The position numbers and the translations under genes were made by a program. From Streptomyces chromofuscus (GTDB lineage: Bacteria > Actinomycetota > Actinomycetes > Streptomycetales > Streptomycetaceae): a stretch of 64,000 nt of DNA. Each line of letters opens with the position of its first letter. The first letter of the stretch is position 1. Under the pieces are notes generated by a model. That model ran no database searches. It was not told the origin of the DNA and worked only from the letters and a program-made list of their open reading frames with translations. The DNA lies in contig NZ_CP063374.1 in NCBI RefSeq assembly GCF_015160875.1, forward strand, positions 186,001 through 250,000, in the 5' to 3' direction. Positions 20,288-27,763 of the stretch are shown piece after piece.

Positions 20288-20685
20288 TTTTTGCGGACAG
20301 GGGCAGCCCCGCGCCTTCACCCTGGAAGCGGCGTTTCGGCCTCGGCCTGGCGGGCCGGTCGGGTGACCCGCCAGTACTGCGAGCGGGTGAGTGCGGTCGC
20401 TGCACTCCGGCGCTCCGTCGCGCTGAAGGTCGGCCCTCCCCGGCTGATGCCGCCACAGCGCCGTACTCTGCGCGGGCGGCCCGGAACCGTGGGCGCTCCC
20501 GCATCTGTTTGCGCCGTAACCAGCGTTCTCGAACAGGCCGAGTCGTCGGGGACCGTGCAGCAATCTGCTGCATGATCGAAATGCGGTCGGCTTCGCGTGC
20601 CTTGACGATGGCGCTGAAGGGCGGAGCGCGAAGTTGGTGACAGCCGAGCACTCCGCCGAGTCATGCATCAAAGAAAGAGAGAGAC

Positions 20686-20994
20686 ATGACGGCAACGACG
20701 GAGACCCCCACTCGGGAAAAGGCCGCCGGCCAGGAAGAAGTGGGTGAGGAATCCGCCTTCGGCCCGCTCCTGCTGGCCGCGCTTCTGTCGCGTCGTGAGG
20801 AGGGTGGTGAGGAGTCGGTCATCGAGCACCCGCTCCTGCTGGCCGCGCTCGCGCGTCGCCGAGAGGAGGGCGGCGAGGAGTCGATCGTCGAGCACCCGCT
20901 CCTCCTCGCCGCGCTCATGCACCGTCGTCGTGAGGAGCGGGGTGAGTCGATGATCGAGCACCCCTTCCTGCTCGCGGCGCTGATGCGCCGCTGA
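20686..20994 (+). CDS. Unrecognised repeat protein (four EHPLLLAAL units)
   Basis: 102 residues from ATG 20686 (GAGAGAG upstream). After a 20-residue charged leader the chain is almost wholly four tandem units of 21-23 residues: residues 21-41, 42-63, 64-86 and 87-102. Each unit has the order EES, a short hydrophobic pair, EHP (GP in the first), LLLAAL, then RR(R)EEGG. Each would form a hydrophobic LLLAAL helix followed by a basic-acidic turn. No transmembrane length or signal peptide. A hairpin follows, and a helical protein is encoded at 21095. No known family was recognised; a structural, oligomerising or membrane-surface role, or a repeat-bearing precursor peptide, are only possibilities. 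Confidence 0.75.
   Translation: MTATTETPTREKAAGQEEVGEESAFGPLLLAALLSRREEGGEESVIEHPLLLAALARRREEGGEESIVEHPLLLAALMHRRREERGESMIEHPFLLAALMRR
20746..20991 (+). repeat. Tandem in-frame repeat of 63-69 bp
   Basis: Unit starts lie at about 20746, 20809, 20875 and 20944, so the periods are 63, 66 and 69 bases. The DNA of units two to four is highly alike (GAGCACCCGCTCCTGCT recurs), pointing to recent duplication with the reading frame kept. Confidence 0.85.
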
Positions 20995-21011
20995 ACGAAA
21001 ACGGCGACACC

Positions 21012-21053
21012 CCTGCCCCCCGGTTCCGGCAGTCGCCGGGACCGGGGGGCAGG
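21012..21053 (+). terminator. Hairpin between repeat protein and partner gene
   Basis: CCTGCCCCCCGGT (21012-21024) pairs with ACCGGGGGGCAGG (21041-21053), and the stem continues inward through TCCGG/CCGGG to a six-base loop. It lies 18 bases after the repeat-gene stop and about 40 before the next start, so it may end or attenuate transcription. Confidence 0.75.
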
Positions 21054-21094
21054 TCCCAAAGGGAAATCGAGACATGAGGACATGAGGAACGACA

Positions 21095-21490
21095 ATGGCA
21101 GCTGAGTCCGGCGGCAATTTTGAACGGGATCCCTTGGAAGCCTTCATCGACGAGATCTTCGATGAGATGGTGCGTGATGCCGGGATCCCCCGTACCGGCG
21201 TCGGCGTCAAGCATGGGAAGGACCCGCTGGCGGTAGCCCTGATGGAGGCGGCAGTTGGGTCCCTGTCGCAGCCGTCCTCCCGTTTCACGGAACTGGAAAG
21301 GGTTCTCTTCGCCCAGACCCTCGCGACCGCACTGGCAGAAGCTCTCGCGCCCGCTCTGTCGGATGTGCTGGCCTCGGAGATCATGAAGGTACTGACCCAC
21401 CACGCGGACTCCCGGAGCAAGCCCACTCATGACTCCGTCGGTGAGGCCGGCCGCGGCCGCCGTTCTTCCGGAGGCCGCGAGTCTTCCTGA
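21095..21490 (+). CDS. Unrecognised helical protein
   Basis: 131 residues from ATG 21095 (GAGGACATGAGG upstream). An acidic helix (DPLEAFIDEIFDEMVRDAG, about 12-30) is followed by DPLAVALMEAAVGSL and a long amphipathic helix FTELERVLFAQTLATALAEALAPALSDVLASEIMKVL (written here as overlapping parts: FTELERVLFAQTLATAL, then AEALAPALSDVLASEIM). The tail is basic and disordered (GRGRRSSGG). No catalytic motif. The DPL/LLLAAL-like helices resemble in character those of the repeat protein just upstream, so the two may act together. Function unknown. Confidence 0.7.
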   Translation: MAAESGGNFERDPLEAFIDEIFDEMVRDAGIPRTGVGVKHGKDPLAVALMEAAVGSLSQPSSRFTELERVLFAQTLATALAEALAPALSDVLASEIMKVLTHHADSRSKPTHDSVGEAGRGRRSSGGRESS

Positions 21491-21922
21491 GGGCGGCTCA
21501 TCTCGCCGTGCGTGGGAGCAGTGGGAGAGGCCGGAACAGCGGTCTGCCCGCGCGTGAGCGCACCGCTCGTCAGCAGGTGGCCGGGCCACCGGCGAAGGGG
21601 GTGGGCTGCGCTTGCCGGGCCCTTCGCGCACGGGTGCGGGGCCGGTTCGCCCTTCGCACGCATCTCGCACGGCTCCCCACCTGAGTCCGCGGCCCGTGCC
21701 TACCACATGCGTGCTGCGGGTCCGCCGGCCGGCCCTCCCGCCCCTCGGACGAAAGGGCCTCTGGCCAGATGATTCTCTGTGCCCCGACAGCATTCGAACC
21801 CTGCGACGTCCGCCTCAAGGGTGGGATCGAATGCCGCCAGGGGGTACCTGGCGCGGCTTACAGACCTCCACAAAAGCGGGTTGATCATATGACTGTCGGC
21901 TCGATCCCTCGTTGAGGGGAGC
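21491..21922. other. Non-coding stretch before IS remnant
   Basis: About 430 bases with no convincing frame. It ends at the ATG of the decayed transposase. No clear terminal inverted repeat of the element could be matched on the other side. Confidence 0.35.
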
Positions 21923-22412
21923 ATGGGGAAGCGTCAGTCGCGGCCCTGGATCGTGCCGGACGAACTGTGGTCGCTCATTGAGCCGCTGCTGCCCGAGCCG
22001 CCGCCGAAGCAGGTCAAGGGACGGAGGCGGGGGGTACCCAACCGGCAGGCCCTGTGCTGCATCCTCTTCGTCCTGCCCACCGGCATCCAGTGGGAACACC
22101 TGCGCGCGGAGCTCGGCTTCGGCTCGGGCATGACGTGCCGGCGGCGCCTGACGGCCTGAAACAAAGCCGGCGTCCGGGACCAGCCGCACCAGCTGCTGAC
22201 CGAACTGCGGTCGACGAACCAGCTGGACTGGTCCCGGGCGGCGATCGACTCCTCGCACGTCAGAGCAGCCCGCCAGGGCCCAAAAGCGGACCCAGCCCGG
22301 TCGACAGCGCACGCCCGGGCAGCAAGCACCACGTCCTCACGGGACATCCCGCTCGCACGGTCGCTGACCGACGGGCACCGCAACGACGTCACCCAGCTCC
22401 TGCCCCCGGTCT
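21923..22412 (+). mobile_element. IS5-type transposase remnant
   Basis: The frame from ATG 21923 reads RPWIVPDELWSLIEPLLP and NRQALCCILFVLPTGIQWEHL, the N-terminus of IS5-group transposases, but stops at 22159. Past the stop the same family continues (NKAGVRDQPHQLLTELRS, NQLDWSRAAIDSSHVRAAR) and then shifts frame (GPKSGPSPVDSARPGSKHHVL), ending near 22412 with NDVTQLLP. The first DDE residue region (AIDSSHVRAA) is present, but the C-terminal half is gone. The element is dead and truncated where the wHTH gene begins. Confidence 0.8.
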
Positions 22413-22745
22413 TCAGGGAGCGACCTGGGGTTCGGTCTCAGGGGTGCCTTCGCGGTGCAGGAAGGTGTTGAGCAGGTCGCCGACGGGGTGGGCGGCCTCA
22501 TGGGGGTGACGCAGGGCCTGCGTTGTGTCGATGGCGTAGCGGTTGCGGCGCCCGACGCGGGTGCGGGTGAGGTATCCGGCGTTTTCCAGGTCGGCGACGA
22601 TGAGCTGGACAGCGCGTTCGGTGATGCCGATCGCGTTGGCGACGTCGCGCAGCCGGGCTTCGGGATCGCGGGCCAGGCACAGCAGGACGCGGGCGTGATT
22701 GGTCAGGAAGGTCCAGGTCTCGCCGCGCGCGGAGGGAACGCTCAT
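22413..22745 (-). CDS. Winged-helix (MarR-like) transcriptional regulator
   Basis: 110 residues from ATG 22745; an in-frame GTG at 22754 is an alternative. The winged helix spans about 10-75 (WTFLTNHARVLLCLARDPEARLRDVANAIGITERAVQLIVADLENAGYLTRTRVGRRNRYAI, read in parts). Such short single-domain proteins often act as dimers. It is divergent from the Usp-like/TerC operon, and the 127-base gap carries nested inverted repeats at 22764-22829, so it is the likely controller of that operon. Confidence 0.83.
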   Translation of the reverse strand: MSVPSARGETWTFLTNHARVLLCLARDPEARLRDVANAIGITERAVQLIVADLENAGYLTRTRVGRRNRYAIDTTQALRHPHEAAHPVGDLLNTFLHREGTPETEPQVAP

Positions 22746-22763
22746 GGCTCCCACCCTACCCCT

Positions 22764-22829
22764 TCACCCGAACAATGATTGACGAAAAGATTTTCGCGTA
22801 AGTATTGACGCGTATTTCTGTTCGGGTGA
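22764..22829. promoter_or_regulatory. Nested inverted repeats in divergent promoter region
   Basis: TCACCCGAACA (22764-22774) is matched exactly by TGTTCGGGTGA (22819-22829). Inside lies a second palindrome CGAAAA-GA-TTTTCG (22783-22796). ATTGACG occurs twice in the same direction (22778 and 22804) and contains TTGACG, a -35-like hexamer. The region is AT-rich compared with its surroundings. It probably binds the 22413 regulator. Confidence 0.65.
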
Positions 22830-22872
22830 CGCTGGTGGTGTCGCACCACCCTCCTTGAAGACGTGATCCGCC

Positions 22873-23382
22873 ATGAACCTTCAGTTCGCCCACCGCCGCG
22901 TACCGGATGCACCCACGTCAGGCCGTTTCTCGCTGCCGCAGCCGGTGACGGCCGTGCTCACCGACCGCCTCGACGACCTGACCGTCGCCGACACCGCCGC
23001 CCGACTGGCCGCCTCCCGCGGTGAGCCGCTACTGCTGGTCGCCGTGCTGCCACCCTCACCCTCACCCGCGCCGGACGCGGGGGCGGAGGGGCCGGCGGTG
23101 CTGGGCCGGGTGCTGCCACGCCTCGTCCGGTATCGCACCGGCTACATCCCGGCCGTCTACCGCCGTCCCGGCGCGCAGGGCAGCAGGCTGGGAGCCGCGA
23201 CCGACCTGCTGAGGCTCGCCGCGATGCACCACTCGCCGCTGGTGGTCGCCTCCCGCTGCGGGCCTCCGGGGCTGGACGCGTGCACGCTGATCGAGGCCGC
23301 AGCGATCCGCGGCAGGCCGTTCATCCACGCCGTGCCCCCCGTGCCCTGGACCCGGCTCGCGGCGCCCTGCCCTCCCACCTGA
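22873..23382 (+). CDS. Usp-like nucleotide-fold protein
   Basis: 169 residues. The chain begins MNLQFAHRRVP and shows the alternating beta-alpha order of a UspA half: VTAVLTDRLDDLTVADTAARLAASRGEPLLLVAVLP, then LGAATDLLRLAAMHHSPLVVASR and IEAAAIRGRPFIHAVP. The glycine-rich ATP loop is not conserved, so nucleotide binding is doubtful. First gene of an operon with TerC and a second Usp-like gene. Function unknown; a sensor or partner of TerC is a guess from context. Confidence 0.65.
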   Translation: MNLQFAHRRVPDAPTSGRFSLPQPVTAVLTDRLDDLTVADTAARLAASRGEPLLLVAVLPPSPSPAPDAGAEGPAVLGRVLPRLVRYRTGYIPAVYRRPGAQGSRLGAATDLLRLAAMHHSPLVVASRCGPPGLDACTLIEAAAIRGRPFIHAVPPVPWTRLAAPCPPT

Positions 23383-23460
23383 CCCTCAGCGGCCCTGCCG
23401 CGGCGCGTGTCCCGGCCGGGCCGCATCCACCTCCCATGATGCGAAGGAAGTCCGATCGTT

Positions 23461-24516
23461 ATGAATGACCTGTCGCTCCCGGTCCCGCTGTGGGTGTGGG
23501 CCGCCGTCACCGTCGGCATCGGCGTGATGCTCGCCGTCGACCTGATCGCCCACCGCGACAACCACGTGATCGGATTCCGCGAGGCCGCGATCTGGAGCAG
23601 CGTCTGGATCGCCATCGGCCTCGGCTTCGGCCTTGTCCTGCTGGCCTGGCAGGGCGGGGAGGTGTCCTCCACCTACTACGCCGGCTACCTGATCGAAAAG
23701 GCGCTGTCGATCGACAACGTCTTCGTCTTCGCGCTCGTCTTCTCCTTCTTCGCCGTCCCCGACGCCTACCAGCACAAGATCCTTTTCTGGGGCGTGATCG
23801 GGGCGCTCGCCGCCCGGCTGGTGTTCATCTTCGTCGGCGCCGAGCTGCTGCAGGTGTTCTTCTGGACCGCCTACCTCTTCGGCGCGTTCCTGATCTGGAC
23901 CGGCTGGAAGATGGCCGTCTCCAAGGACGAGGAGGTCCACCCGGACCGCAATCTCATCGTCCGCCTGGTCAGGAAGATCGTCCCCACCGACCCGCAGTTC
24001 CACGGCGACAAGTTCTTCACCCGCATCAACGGGCGCAAGGTCGCAACGCTGCTGTTCGTGGCTCTCGTCGCGATCGAGGCCACCGACCTGATCTTCGCGA
24101 TCGACTCCGTCGCCGCCGTCCTGGCGATCACCACCAACACCTTCCTGGTGTGGACCGCCAACGCCTTCGCCGTCCTGGGTCTGCGCAGCCTCTACTTCTG
24201 CCTGGCCGGACTCCTGCGCCGCTTCGCCTACCTCCACTACGGCCTCGCCGTCCTGCTCACCTTCGCCGGCGTCAAGCTCATCCTGTCCGAAACCCCCGTC
24301 GGCAAGCTCCCCATCCCCCTCACCCTGGGCGTCATCGCCGCCACCATCACCGTCTCCATCGCCTGGTCCCTCATCGCCACCCGCCGCCAGAACGGCACGG
24401 ACACCGACGCGGGCGGCGGCACCGGCCAAGGCACCGTCGGCGCCGCGGTGACCACACCGCCCGCCGCACAGCTCCACGCACCAACCGACCGCCACCAGGA
24501 AGAACCACCGTCATGA
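23461..24516 (+). CDS. terC: TerC family integral membrane protein
   Basis: 351 residues with about eight to nine membrane helices. The family signature appears twice: EKALSIDNVFVFALVFSFF near residue 80 and IEATDLIFAIDSVAAVLAIT near 205. TerC/Alx proteins take part in tellurite resistance or manganese export and metalation of secreted proteins. The C-terminal 45 residues are a disordered hydrophilic tail. ATG 23461 has GAAGGAAG upstream. Its stop overlaps the next start (ATGA). Placement between two Usp-like genes is notable. Confidence 0.92.
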   Translation: MNDLSLPVPLWVWAAVTVGIGVMLAVDLIAHRDNHVIGFREAAIWSSVWIAIGLGFGLVLLAWQGGEVSSTYYAGYLIEKALSIDNVFVFALVFSFFAVPDAYQHKILFWGVIGALAARLVFIFVGAELLQVFFWTAYLFGAFLIWTGWKMAVSKDEEVHPDRNLIVRLVRKIVPTDPQFHGDKFFTRINGRKVATLLFVALVAIEATDLIFAIDSVAAVLAITTNTFLVWTANAFAVLGLRSLYFCLAGLLRRFAYLHYGLAVLLTFAGVKLILSETPVGKLPIPLTLGVIAATITVSIAWSLIATRRQNGTDTDAGGGTGQGTVGAAVTTPPAAQLHAPTDRHQEEPPS

Positions 24517-25094
24517 CCACCCTGAGCCCTGGCGGACAACCTCCCGTCAGCACCCCCCGGCCCTCCGTACACGTCTACAACGTCGTCGGGACCCGAACGG
24601 GCGGCGACATCCTCGTGGTCCTCACCGGCTCCCGCGCCGACCAGGACGCCGCCGCTCACGCCGGGCGGCTCGCCGCCGGCACCGGCGCCCAGGTGACCGC
24701 GGCGGTCGCCGTACGCTCCACCGGCTTCATCGTCAACGCCCTGCTCCACCACGCCCGGGCCCAGCGCTTCGCCCAGCCGACCGACGCCGTCCCAGCCGCA
24801 CGTACCGACACCCTCATCGCGCCCGGCCCCCACCGGTTCAACACCCTCGTCCTGCCCTGCGGCAACTACCCCCACCTGTCACTGCCGGCCGGCGCAGTGC
24901 ACCGCCTCGCCCGCCGCACCGGCGCAACCACCGTCATCACGCCCGTCCCGGTCCACAACGCAGCCGGCCACCTTGCCCACGTCCACCCCGGCGCCGGGCC
25001 TCCCGTCTCCGGCGATCGCCTACGGCAGCGGGGCCGGGAGGTCGAGGAGCCGGACGCCGTGTTGCCCCCGATCAGGGACGGGGGCGGGCGGTGA
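24513..25094 (+). CDS. Usp-like protein
   Basis: 193 residues from ATG 24513, which overlaps the TerC stop. The order GGDILVVLTGSRADQDAAAHAGRLAAGTGAQVTAAVAVRS, then FNTLVLPCGNYPHLSLPAGAVHRLARRTGATTVITPVPV, suggests a UspA-like fold with degenerate binding loops. The C-terminal 25 residues are charged. It is translationally coupled to TerC, so both proteins are made together. No known function. Confidence 0.65.
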   Translation: MTTLSPGGQPPVSTPRPSVHVYNVVGTRTGGDILVVLTGSRADQDAAAHAGRLAAGTGAQVTAAVAVRSTGFIVNALLHHARAQRFAQPTDAVPAARTDTLIAPGPHRFNTLVLPCGNYPHLSLPAGAVHRLARRTGATTVITPVPVHNAAGHLAHVHPGAGPPVSGDRLRQRGREVEEPDAVLPPIRDGGGR

Positions 25095-25495
25095 CGCTGT
25101 GGCGGGAGGTCCTGGCCTCACTCGGCGACGACAGTCGCGACGACACCGAGCGCGAAGCGATCGCCGCCCGGGGCGCCGCCGACGTCAGCTCTGCTGCTGG
25201 AACGCCGACCAGACCCGCGCCGCACTCCGCACCTTGGACCGCCCGAGCTCGCCGAGGACGAAGAGACGGACGGCCCGGTGCCCCGGCCGGGCGGACGACG
25301 AGTGGACGCTCCTCACCCGCCGCCGCTGTGCCATTCGCCGACCGCACGGTGCCGGCGAGGTCTCCACCGCACCCGCACACCTGCCAGGATCGGCCCCGTT
25401 CGGACCGAACCCCGCCTCAGAGCGCAAAGGCCCGGGCCGCTCGGGGTGGCCCAGGACCTTGTTCACGCGGCCCGCGCACTGGCCACGGGAAACTG
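25091..25495 (+). pseudogene. Frameshifted small gene at end of TerC operon
   Basis: A GTG overlapping the previous stop opens VTLWREVLASLGDDSRDDTERE and AIAARGAADVSS with normal codon use. The frame then becomes arginine/proline-rich; coding character seems to continue in another frame (LLLERRPDPRRTPHL, then PELAEDEETDGPVPRPGG) up to a stop near 25494. It looks like a broken gene of about 130 codons. No family recognised. Confidence 0.4.
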
Positions 25496-25659
25496 ACGCG
25501 GCCCCGACGCCGGACGGGAATCGAAGCGGCGGACTGCACCGGCCCTCGCCGGGGCTTCAACCAGTTCGCCCGAGCCGCCTACGGCAAGGACGGATGCCCG
25601 TACCGAGCCCTACGCGCGAACTCTCTGCAGTATGACATTTGCCACAGAATGGACTTATC

Positions 25660-25905
25660 ATGTCCGAGATACGCGACCACCGTGGAGATACACGCCGCAT
25701 GCCCCAGGGACACCACCTCCCTCACATCCCCGCACCTCCTCATCCTGATCTTTCATACGCGCTGGACTGCGATCACTGTTTCGGCTGGGGGACCGTCGTC
25801 ACACCCGACGGTTGCCACGAATTGTGTGGAACATGCCAACCGGCAGCATCCGGGCCGCCCCAAAGCGCTGCGGCCCAGACCCCGACCGGGGACGACCGTG
25901 CATAG
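25660..25905 (+). CDS. Small zinc-ribbon-like protein
   Basis: 81 residues from ATG 25660; an upstream in-frame TTG at 25639 is possible. Two close cysteine pairs, CDHCFGWGTV and CHELCGTC, form a compact ribbon; the CxxCxGxG form recalls DnaJ zinc centres. The ends are rich in His, Pro and Ala and look disordered. No strong ribosome site is seen. It stands alone after the TerC operon. A metal-binding adaptor role is inferred. Confidence 0.5.
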   Translation: MSEIRDHRGDTRRMPQGHHLPHIPAPPHPDLSYALDCDHCFGWGTVVTPDGCHELCGTCQPAASGPPQSAAAQTPTGDDRA

Positions 25906-26344
25906 CGACATTGGCCGTGGCCGACACCGCCCCGCCGGAAGCCGACGCCGTGGCAGTGTTCCGTCCGTACGCCGCCGGCGTGGGGTCAGCCAGGTCCAGA
26001 TCGGCATACCCGATCGGGGGGAAAGGCTGTGCCGGCGGCAGGTCGTCCCAGGCGTCCGGTAGGTCGTCGTTCACGACGTGCACGTTCACCCGGCAAAGCG
26101 CCCAACTGAGTGCGCAGACGCACAACGACGGAGACGCTCCACGACGCGGTCGGGCGGACTGTCTCTGAGTTGCTCAACCCTCCTGCTCACCGACCACCGC
26201 GGTCGACGGAACGCCGACCGGAACGGGCCCCGCGTGGCTGCACATTCGGTCGACTCGTGCAGGCGCAGGAACGCCGTGTTCCGGCGTAGTTCGTGCTTCG
26301 ACACAGCAGGAGACGCGACTGAGTGCTCGATGGTGCGTCGTGCG
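25906..26344. other. Non-coding or decayed stretch
   Basis: About 440 bases. On the minus strand a short frame (LPDAWDDLPPAQPFPPIGYADLDL at about 25990-26075) has genomic codon use but overlaps the preceding gene and has no clear start, so it may be a gene remnant. The right part lies beyond the AraC-type gene stop and shows nothing. Confidence 0.3.
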
Positions 26345-27214
26345 TCACGCCGGTTCGACAGGCAGCCACAGCTCACAGGTGGCGGTGCTGAAGTCGTCCG
26401 CGCGCTCGAGGGTGGCGACGATCGAGGGACCCGGTCGCAGCCGCCACGGGTTGGAGGGGAACCAGTCGGTCGCGGTCGCCGCCCAGGTCGTTTGGAGGGC
26501 CTGCGGATGCGGTCCGCTCGTGCGGAAGACCGCCCAGGTCCCGTCCGGCACCTCGATGGCGTCGAGGCCGTCTGGGGCCGGCGTGTCCAGGCCCGTCGCA
26601 ACTCCGTGCATGTACGTCAGTTCGCTGCCTTCCATGGCATCGGCATCGACCTCGTCGGAGACCTGCAGCAGGCCTCCGGGTTCGGTGTCGCTGAGGGCCT
26701 TCAGCCGTAGGTGTTCCTCCGGCGGAAGGGCGGCGATGTGCTGCTGGATGTGCGGGTTGACGCCCTGATGGATGAGCGGGACCCGGGTGGCGTGTCCGAC
26801 CAGCCGGAACGCAGGTCGGTTGACGAGGCGGGTGTCCATGGGGGTGCTCCCTTCGACGGTCAGGCGGAACCTGAGCTGCGGTTGTGTGCGCAAGGGGCCT
26901 CCATGGCGGCGTACGTCACCGGGGCCGACACCGTGGACCGCCCGGAACGCACGACCGAACGCCTCACTCGAGCCGTATCCGTGTCGGACCGCGACGCTCA
27001 GCAAGTCCGTCCCGCCCCGGACGACGTCGGCGGCGGCAACGGTCATGCGCCGCCGTCGCACGTACTCCGACAGCGGCATACCGGCCAACGACGAGAACAT
27101 CCGACGCAGGTGGTACTCAGTGGTGCCGAACGCCCCCGCCAACCCGTGGACATCGGGCTCCTCCGCGAGGTGCTCCTCGACCAGATCGACAAGCTGGTTG
27201 AGTGCCGAGATCAC
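26345..27214 (-). CDS. AraC-type regulator with GyrI-like effector domain
   Basis: 289 residues from GTG 27214 (AAGGAGG upstream). An N-terminal AraC DNA-binding domain (1-105; LAGAFGTTEYHLRRMFSSLAGMPLSEYVRRRRMTVAA, then VAVRHGYGSSEAFGRAFRAVHG) is followed by a GyrI/effector-binding domain (about 125-289; RLVNRPAFRLVGHATRVPL and DGTWAVFRTSGPHPQALQTTW). This order is found in SoxS/Rob- and BltR-like drug-responsive regulators. No efflux gene lies beside it, so its target is unknown. Confidence 0.9.
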   Translation of the reverse strand: MISALNQLVDLVEEHLAEEPDVHGLAGAFGTTEYHLRRMFSSLAGMPLSEYVRRRRMTVAAADVVRGGTDLLSVAVRHGYGSSEAFGRAFRAVHGVGPGDVRRHGGPLRTQPQLRFRLTVEGSTPMDTRLVNRPAFRLVGHATRVPLIHQGVNPHIQQHIAALPPEEHLRLKALSDTEPGGLLQVSDEVDADAMEGSELTYMHGVATGLDTPAPDGLDAIEVPDGTWAVFRTSGPHPQALQTTWAATATDWFPSNPWRLRPGPSIVATLERADDFSTATCELWLPVEPA

Positions 27215-27364
27215 GAGGCCTCCTTTCGACTTCAACCCTGGCAGCAGACACCCCGGCCGCACCCGACCGATGAGAACCGATCCGATCATGCTCGCCCTGA
27301 CGGCACATGCTCTCAGGGACGTTCCATGCGGATCGCGCCCGCTTCCCCACAGGGTTCGGCCAGG

Positions 27365-27740
27365 TCAGATCGGCCCGCCTGTCAGCGGGTCGTACCGCAG
27401 TACCTTCGCGCAACTCTCGCGGGGGTCCTGCAGGCCCAGGACCCGCACGGTCGTCACACCGATCCGCTGGTGGTCGTCGGTCGTGACGCGCAACCCGGGT
27501 TCTCCGTCGCGCAGGACCGTGACCTGCTCGCGTTGTGCGTCGGGACGTTGAAGTTCGCCCCGGAGTTTTACGAGATGTGCCAGTAGGGCGGGTTGTCCGC
27601 GTGCAGGGTGTCGTTGCTCTCGAAGCCCGCGACGAACCAGCGGTGGCCCTCGGCTGCGGCCGCTGCCTTGAGACCGGAGGCGACCAGGACCGTGTGGGCG
27701 GCGACGAGCTGGTGATCGGGCGAGCGAGGTGCTGACAGCA
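27365..27740 (-). pseudogene. Frameshifted gene of unknown family
   Basis: One minus frame reads AAHTVLVASGLKAAAAAEGHRW, FVAGFESNDTLHADNPPYWHIS and then stops at 27568. A second frame continues with strong coding character: LVKLRGELQRPDAQREQVTVL, TDDHQRIGVTTVRVLGLQDP and CAKVLRYDPLTGGPI, stopping at 27365. Joined, they give about 120 residues of a regular-looking protein. The family was not recognised. Its 5' end abuts the nhaA gene on the other strand. Confidence 0.5.
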
Positions 27741-27763
27741 GCCGTGGCGGCGATAATCGGCGG

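Larger units (their letters stand above)
20205..20685. other. Intergenic region with two operators
   Basis: The left 80 bases hold the CstR-type operators and promoter of the MBL-rhodanese operon. The remaining 400 bases up to the repeat-protein gene contain open frames on both strands without domain signals; a ribosome site GAAAGAGAGAG precedes 20686. Nothing else recognised. Confidence 0.4.

Noticed and set aside
20746..20991. CRISPR-like array
   Set aside because: The units are contiguous coding repeats of 63-69 bases without spacers, inside one open frame.
25799..26080. Minus-strand frame with genomic codon use (LPDAWDDLPPAQPF)
   Set aside because: No clear start or ribosome site, overlaps the zinc-ribbon gene, and no family match; mentioned only as possible remnant.
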